Positions 5,641-9,148 of a stretch of 9,148 nucleotides of DNA are shown piece by piece. This DNA is from an uncultured Anaerotignum sp. (GTDB lineage: Bacteria > Bacillota > Clostridia > Lachnospirales > Anaerotignaceae). Made by a program: the position numbers and the translations under genes. The stretch lies in assembly GCF_905212195.1 (NCBI RefSeq), contig NZ_CAJMDQ010000083.1, positions 1 to 9,148 of the forward strand, read 5' to 3'. The notes below the pieces were generated by a model. That model made no database searches. It worked only from the letters and a program-made list of their open reading frames with translations, and was not told the origin of the DNA. Numbering within the stretch: the first letter of the stretch is position 1; every line of letters begins with the position of its first letter.

Positions 5641-6981
5641 TTATTCCCATTTCCAACCTACGGCGTATTTGTTTTTCAGCCGTCCTTTCTGGGTCTTGCC
5701 CCAGCCCAAGGGATAACCGTCCACGCAAACCAGTGTCCAGCCGTCTTTGGCTTCCGGTGCTTCCAATGTTTCCCCTTTCAGATAACGGATGACTCTCTCG
5801 TCAGAAAGAGGCATGTCCAGCACGTTCTTCACTTCTTCTTTTTTCAGTCCCATGGCAAAAGCCTGCGAAGGCTCAAACCGTCCTTTTTTCAGCGTTCCCA
5901 ACTGCCAGCCGCTGCGCAGTACACGCAGACCTTTGGTGGCAGGTGCCCCTTCCGGCAAAAGACATAGACTGTCCCCGTAAATCTGGAAGGTGCCTTTCCA
6001 TTTGCCCGTAAGGGTTTCTTTGGCAAACTGACGGAAAGGTTCCAATTCTTTTTCACCGATGGTTGCCTCTGTGGGTGTACTGCATCCTGTTGGTTCTCCT
6101 GTTTTCTGCAATAACGCCAGAAAATGCCCTTCCCCTTTGATTTTATGAGGATAAAGGCGCACACATTCCGTCAGCGGTTCACATCCCGGCGCAAAACCCC
6201 AGTTCTTTTCCAAAGGAACCAGCGTAAATTCCGGGTGATTGTCCAGAAATGTCTGGATACTGTCCTCGTTTTCCATTTTGGCAAAGGTACAAGTGGAATA
6301 GAGAATCATTCCCCCTGTTTTCACCATGGAAGCGCAGTGTTCCAGAATATCCGCCTGCTGTTCTCTGCAAAATGTGAGCAGTTCCTCGTTCCAGCTTTTC
6401 ACCATATCCGGCTCTTTGCGGAACATGCCTTCCCCAGAACAAGGGGCATCAATCAAAATCTTGTCGAAAAATCCGCCGAACCGTTCTGCCAGCTTTTTGG
6501 GCGGTTCACTCATGACAATGGCATTGGTGATGCCGCTGATTTCTACGTTTTTCAAGAGTGCTTTTGCCCGTCCGGCACTGATGTCGTTGGAAATGAGCAG
6601 TCCTGTTCCATTCAGTCTTGCCGCCAGCTGTGTAGTCTTTCCGCCGGGTGCAGCGCAGATATCCAGCACGAAATCCCCTTCCTCAATGGGAATCATGGCA
6701 CCGGGTGTCATGGCGCTGGGTTCCTGCAAATAGTACAGTCCCGCGTGATAATAGGGATGCTTGGCAGGACGTTCCCCTTCTGCGTAGTAAAACCCGCTTT
6801 CACACCAAGGTACAGGGGAAAGGGAAAATTCCCCTTTTTCCGCCAGTTCCGCCGGAGAAATTTTCAAAGTGTTTGCCCGAAGTCCGTAGAGTCTTTGCTC
6901 TTCAAAAGACGCCAGATACGCTTCGTATTCTTCCCCCAGCAATGCTTTCATTTCGTTGATATATGCCAATGGTAATTCCAT
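5641..6981 (-). CDS. rsmF: RsmF-like rRNA cytosine-C5 methyltransferase
   Basis: This 446-residue enzyme belongs to the NOL1/NOP2/sun family, which methylates cytosine C5 in RNA using S-adenosylmethionine through a covalent cysteine intermediate. Seen: an N-terminal RNA-binding part (1-100, LYGLRANTLK near 31-40), the SAM loop DICAAPGGKTTQLA (107-120), SNDIS at 131-135, and IDAPCSGEGMFRKEPD with the conserved C181. The catalytic cysteine C231 lies in YSTCTF. A C-terminal region ends in LGWGKTQKGRLKNKYAVGW, typical of the PUA-like tail of RsmF and related enzymes. The ATG at 6979-6981 is chosen because GAGGAGG lies immediately upstream; an in-frame extension of 30 codons covers the promoter region and reads as non-homologous sequence. 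The exact target (16S or 23S position) cannot be told from sequence alone, so the symbol is tentative. Confidence 0.92.
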   Translation of the reverse strand: MELPLAYINEMKALLGEEYEAYLASFEEQRLYGLRANTLKISPAELAEKGEFSLSPVPWCESGFYYAEGERPAKHPYYHAGLYYLQEPSAMTPGAMIPIEEGDFVLDICAAPGGKTTQLAARLNGTGLLISNDISAGRAKALLKNVEISGITNAIVMSEPPKKLAERFGGFFDKILIDAPCSGEGMFRKEPDMVKSWNEELLTFCREQQADILEHCASMVKTGGMILYSTCTFAKMENEDSIQTFLDNHPEFTLVPLEKNWGFAPGCEPLTECVRLYPHKIKGEGHFLALLQKTGEPTGCSTPTEATIGEKELEPFRQFAKETLTGKWKGTFQIYGDSLCLLPEGAPATKGLRVLRSGWQLGTLKKGRFEPSQAFAMGLKKEEVKNVLDMPLSDERVIRYLKGETLEAPEAKDGWTLVCVDGYPLGWGKTQKGRLKNKYAVGWKWE

Positions 6982-7023
6982 GTTTTCCTCCTCGTTGTAC
7001 GTCAACTGCTTCTTCTGCCTATC

Positions 7024-7052
7024 ATCATACGCAAAAAAGAAGGGCGATGCAA
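7024..7052 (-). promoter_or_regulatory. Promoter of the rRNA methyltransferase gene
   Basis: On the minus strand TTGCAT (7047-7052, 4 of 6) and TATGAT (7024-7029, 5 of 6) are separated by 17 bases. It fires away from the flavoprotein promoter at 7096-7124, and about 43 bases separate the two -35 boxes. The inverted repeat TTGAA/TTCAA (7056-7060 and 7067-7071) lies between them. Confidence 0.55.
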
Positions 7053-7095
7053 GAATTGAACAAAAATTCAAACACCTTTTCTACGTTTTTTCGTC

Positions 7096-7124
7096 TTTAC
7101 AAATATACCATGGTCGTATATCAT
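7096..7124 (+). promoter_or_regulatory. Promoter of the flavoprotein operon
   Basis: TTTACA (7096-7101, 5 of 6) and TATCAT (7119-7124, 5 of 6) are exactly 17 bases apart. The predicted leader is about 35 bases and ends in AAGGAGG before the first gene. It probably drives all three genes up to the terminator at 8571-8618. Confidence 0.6.
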
Positions 7125-7166
7125 AAATAACGTTAAAAATGACTTGGCAAAAAAAGGAGGGCTCCC

Positions 7167-7790
7167 ATGGAAAAACAGATCTGGAAACCGGGCACCGTAT
7201 TGTACCCCGTCCCTGCCGTTATGGTATCCTGCGGCAATATGGAGCAGAAAAACATTATCACCGTGGCATGGACAGGCACCATCAATACGAACCCACCCAT
7301 GACTTACGTTTCCATCCGTCCCGAGCGTCACTCCTATGAGCTGATCAAGGAAAGTGGAGAATTTGTCATCAATCTGGTCACCAAAGACCTGACTTATGCC
7401 TGTGATTTCTGCGGCGTCAGAAGCGGCAGAGATGTGGACAAATTCGCTGAAATGCACCTGACAGCCAAAAAAGGGGAAAAGGTCAACTGCCCCATCATAC
7501 TGGAAAGCCCGGTCAACATTGAGTGTAAGGTGAAAGAAATTGTTCCTTTGGGCAGCCATCACATGTTCCTTGCAGAAGTGGTTTCCGTCAGCGTCAGTGA
7601 AAAATATTTCGACAAGACAGGCAAGTTCCACTTAAACCGCAGCAAGCCCATCTGCTATTCCCACGGTGGATATTTCACACTGGGAGAACAGGTCGGCTCT
7701 TTCGGCTATTCCGTGCGGAAAAAGGACACACCCAAAACAGGAACAAAAAACAGAAAACGCCGCTCCGGCAAAAAACAGCGGCAGAAATAA
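7167..7790 (+). CDS. Flavoredoxin-like flavin reductase-domain protein
   Basis: This 207-residue protein belongs to the flavin reductase-like (DIM6/NTAB, flavoredoxin) family, FMN-binding split-barrel proteins that transfer electrons or reduce flavin. Visible family features: VPAVMVSCG (15-23), NIITVAWTGTINTNPPMTYVSIRPERHSY (29-57, the FMN-binding core), GEFVINL (64-70), CGVRSGRDVDKF (82-93), HHMFLAEV (131-138), and LGEQVGSFGYSVRKK (172-186). AGGAGG six bases before the ATG fixes the start. The last 23 residues form an unusual tail with 12 Lys/Arg and one Asp; I infer it could contact nucleic acid or an acidic partner. It is the first gene of a three-gene operon and divergent from the methyltransferase. 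The electron donor and acceptor are unknown. Confidence 0.9.
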   Translation: MEKQIWKPGTVLYPVPAVMVSCGNMEQKNIITVAWTGTINTNPPMTYVSIRPERHSYELIKESGEFVINLVTKDLTYACDFCGVRSGRDVDKFAEMHLTAKKGEKVNCPIILESPVNIECKVKEIVPLGSHHMFLAEVVSVSVSEKYFDKTGKFHLNRSKPICYSHGGYFTLGEQVGSFGYSVRKKDTPKTGTKNRKRRSGKKQRQK

Positions 7791-7829
7791 CAAAAGAGAG
7801 CGTATGAATTTTTAAGGAGGCGTATTATC

Positions 7830-8060
7830 ATGCTGCAAATCACAGAAGTAAATATTTTTTCTTTGAGCAAAGACGAAGACGCATGGACAATCGAAGGGGA
7901 AATCATTTTTGAGGACGACCTGACCTCTGCTTTTGAAGCGGATTATCTGCCTGATGAAGACGAACTGGAAAATCTGTCTTTGGAACTGGAACTGGAAGAC
8001 TTTGACACCAGAGTACTGAAAAATATGATCCTGGACGCAGCTAACGACTACGAGGACTGA
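7830..8060 (+). CDS. Small, very acidic protein of unknown function
   Basis: I do not recognise a named family. The gene is credible: AAGGAGG at 7814-7820 lies nine bases before the ATG, and it sits 39 bases after the flavoprotein and 18 bases before the acetyltransferase on the same strand. The 76-residue product has 25 Asp/Glu against only three Lys/Arg, giving a net charge near -22. The N-terminal half (ITEVNIFSLS, WTIEGEIIFED) looks beta-rich; the stretch DEDELENLSLELELED is strongly acidic with alternating Leu, and the C-terminus looks helical. It has no signal peptide, membrane segment or cysteines. Options include a protein-binding adaptor, a DNA mimic, or a partner for the basic tail encoded just upstream. 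All of these are speculation. Confidence 0.85.
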   Translation: MLQITEVNIFSLSKDEDAWTIEGEIIFEDDLTSAFEADYLPDEDELENLSLELELEDFDTRVLKNMILDAANDYED

Positions 8061-8078
8061 TACAGGAGGCGAGCAAGT

Positions 8079-8567
8079 ATGAGCCTGACCATTTGTCCTG
8101 CCTATGACCGACCGGAAGAAGTCAAAGCCCTGTTTCTGGAATATACGGATTTCCTGCTGAAAAGCGATCCCTCTTTTGCCGCTTTTCTAGAGCTTCAGAA
8201 TTACGACAGAGAACTGGAACATCTGGAAGAAAAATACGGACTGCCCAAAGGCAGACTGTATCTGGCGCTGGTGGATGACGCCATTGCCGGCTGCATTGCC
8301 CTGCGTCCCCTTTCGGATACGGAATGTGAACTGAAACGGCTTTATGTGAAAGATGCCTTTCGCGGTCATGGCATTGCGGAGCATCTGGTGGAAAAACTCA
8401 TTGACGACGCCAGAGAAATGGGCTACGATGCCATGCTGTTGGATACCCTGCCTTTTCTGAAGGGTGCCCTGCATCTGTATGCCAAACTGGGATTTTATCA
8501 AATCCCGCCCTATAACAACAGCCCCATGGAAACATCCATTTTCCTGAAGCTGGATCTGCATCAATAA
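8079..8567 (+). CDS. GNAT family N-acetyltransferase
   Basis: This 162-residue protein is a GCN5-related N-acetyltransferase, transferring acetyl from acetyl-CoA to an amine of an unknown substrate. The acetyl-CoA binding motif is clear: CELKRLYVKDAFRGHGIAEHL, with RGHGIA at 95-100, after the strand YLALVDDAIAGCIALRPL (61-78). Motif B follows at ALHLYAKLGFYQIPPY (130-145), with the usual Tyr and Gly-Phe. The family spans antibiotic, protein and metabolite acetylation, so substrate cannot be named. AGGAGG lies nine bases before the ATG. It is the last gene of the plus-strand operon, and its stop is only a few bases before the terminator. No antibiotic-resistance subtype signature is recognised. 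Confidence 0.93.
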   Translation: MSLTICPAYDRPEEVKALFLEYTDFLLKSDPSFAAFLELQNYDRELEHLEEKYGLPKGRLYLALVDDAIAGCIALRPLSDTECELKRLYVKDAFRGHGIAEHLVEKLIDDAREMGYDAMLLDTLPFLKGALHLYAKLGFYQIPPYNNSPMETSIFLKLDLHQ

Positions 8568-8570
8568 AAT

Positions 8571-8618
8571 AAAAAGCGATTATGAAATCTTTCCCTAAGA
8601 TTTCATAATCGCTTTTTT
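8571..8618. terminator. Bidirectional terminator between convergent genes
   Basis: A perfect 21-bp stem pairs 8571-8591 with 8597-8617 around a five-base loop (TCCCT). It begins with five A and ends with six T, so both strands have a U-tract after the hairpin. It ends the flavoprotein operon on the plus strand and the metallophosphoesterase gene on the minus strand, whose stop codon is at 8620. Confidence 0.95.
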
Positions 8619-8619
8619 G

Positions 8620-9148
8620 TTACAGAATCCGTTTTGGACAAAAATCCAGATAATCTGCCGCTACCAGTTCATAGAGGATGCCATCCCGCTCGCCCTGCAA
8701 AGCATTCTTGTGGTTTGCTGCTCCATGCAGATGTCCATAAACCACCCGTTTCACAGGATATTCCGCCAGAATCTCCGTAAAAGCCGACGGCTCCCGTTTT
8801 TCATTGACCGGCGGGAAATGCATCATGACGATGATGTCCTCCGCCCCTGCTTTCATAGCCGCATCCAAAGACAGCCGCAGGCGAATCTGCTCCCGTTTGT
8901 AAATCTTTTCATCCTCTGGCGTAAAGCTGCGCTCATTGGGACAGAGCCACCCTCTTGTGCCGCAGATAAAACTCTTTTCCCAAGGCACCGCATCATTTTT
9001 CAGAAACGCCATTTCCGGGTACTGTCCCGCCAGACGGCTGGAGGATTTCCACCAATAGTCATGATTGCCGGAAAGAAGAATCTTCCGCCCCGGCAGGCTG
9101 TCAATAACATCCAAGTCCGCCGCCGCTTCCGGCAGACGCCTGCCCCAG
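8620..9148 (-). CDS. Metallophosphoesterase, N-terminus beyond the window
   Basis: This is a calcineurin-like metallophosphoesterase, a hydrolase with a two-metal centre. The frame stays open to the right edge, giving 175 residues that begin WGRRLPEA; the true start is outside. An in-frame TTG at 9112-9114 is not a start, since WGxxLxEAxxDLxxI before it fits the family. Visible metal-site motifs: GNHDYWW (residues 27-33 of the partial), VMMHFPP, and GHLHG near the C-terminus. The first motifs (DxH and GDxxD) would lie in the missing part. The substrate is unknown; relatives are annotated as predicted phosphohydrolases. It converges on the acetyltransferase gene and shares its terminator. Confidence 0.92.
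   Translation of the reverse strand, partial: WGRRLPEAAADLDVIDSLPGRKILLSGNHDYWWKSSSRLAGQYPEMAFLKNDAVPWEKSFICGTRGWLCPNERSFTPEDEKIYKREQIRLRLSLDAAMKAGAEDIIVMMHFPPVNEKREPSAFTEILAEYPVKRVVYGHLHGAANHKNALQGERDGILYELVAADYLDFCPKRIL

Noticed and set aside
6124..6975. A 283-codon plus-strand open frame opposite the rRNA methyltransferase gene
   Set aside because: In-phase antisense shadow of a gene with intact SAM and catalytic cysteine motifs.
7056..7071. TTGAA/TTCAA inverted repeat between the divergent promoters as a shared operator
   Set aside because: Five-base AT-rich arms are expected by chance in such sequence; noted under the promoter but not claimed as a site.

Overview
The window looks like chromosomal housekeeping DNA from a low-to-moderate GC member of the Bacillota, most likely a clostridial anaerobe. 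The evidence is the strong AGGAGG-type ribosome binding sites before nearly every gene, sigma-A-like promoters, U-tract terminators, and the protein types (TalC-type transaldolase, flavoredoxin-like protein, NOL1/NOP2/sun methyltransferase with a PUA-like tail). The genus is not decidable from this sequence. I see no phage gene, transposase, CRISPR array, tRNA or rRNA.

Left part (1-3542, all minus strand). Reading in the direction of transcription, a transaldolase gene (tal) is followed by a transketolase gene (tkt), together making the non-oxidative pentose phosphate branch. A 10-bp hairpin lies between them and a terminator follows tkt. Next come a 2'-5' RNA ligase/cyclic phosphodiesterase (thpR) and, at the edge, the first codons of another gene that has its own promoter with a palindrome in the spacer.

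Middle (3543-4038). About 500 bases hold no credible gene. The part next to tal carries a possible tal promoter. The other 320 bases are a run of seven hairpins. The two outermost share an almost identical 23-base core, and their U-tracts point outward in opposite directions. This is the least ordinary part of the window.

Right part (4039-9148). Threonine synthase (thrC) and an RsmF-like rRNA m5C methyltransferase lie on the minus strand, each with its own promoter. Divergent from the methyltransferase is a three-gene plus-strand operon: flavoredoxin-like flavoprotein, a 76-residue very acidic protein of unknown function, and a GNAT acetyltransferase. It ends at a 21-bp bidirectional terminator shared with a convergent metallophosphoesterase gene that runs off the right edge.

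Most genes are confidently assigned to families. I did not find a clear new multi-gene system. The best leads are the intergenic hairpin array, the operator-like palindromes in two promoters, and the acidic small protein next to a flavoprotein with a basic tail.
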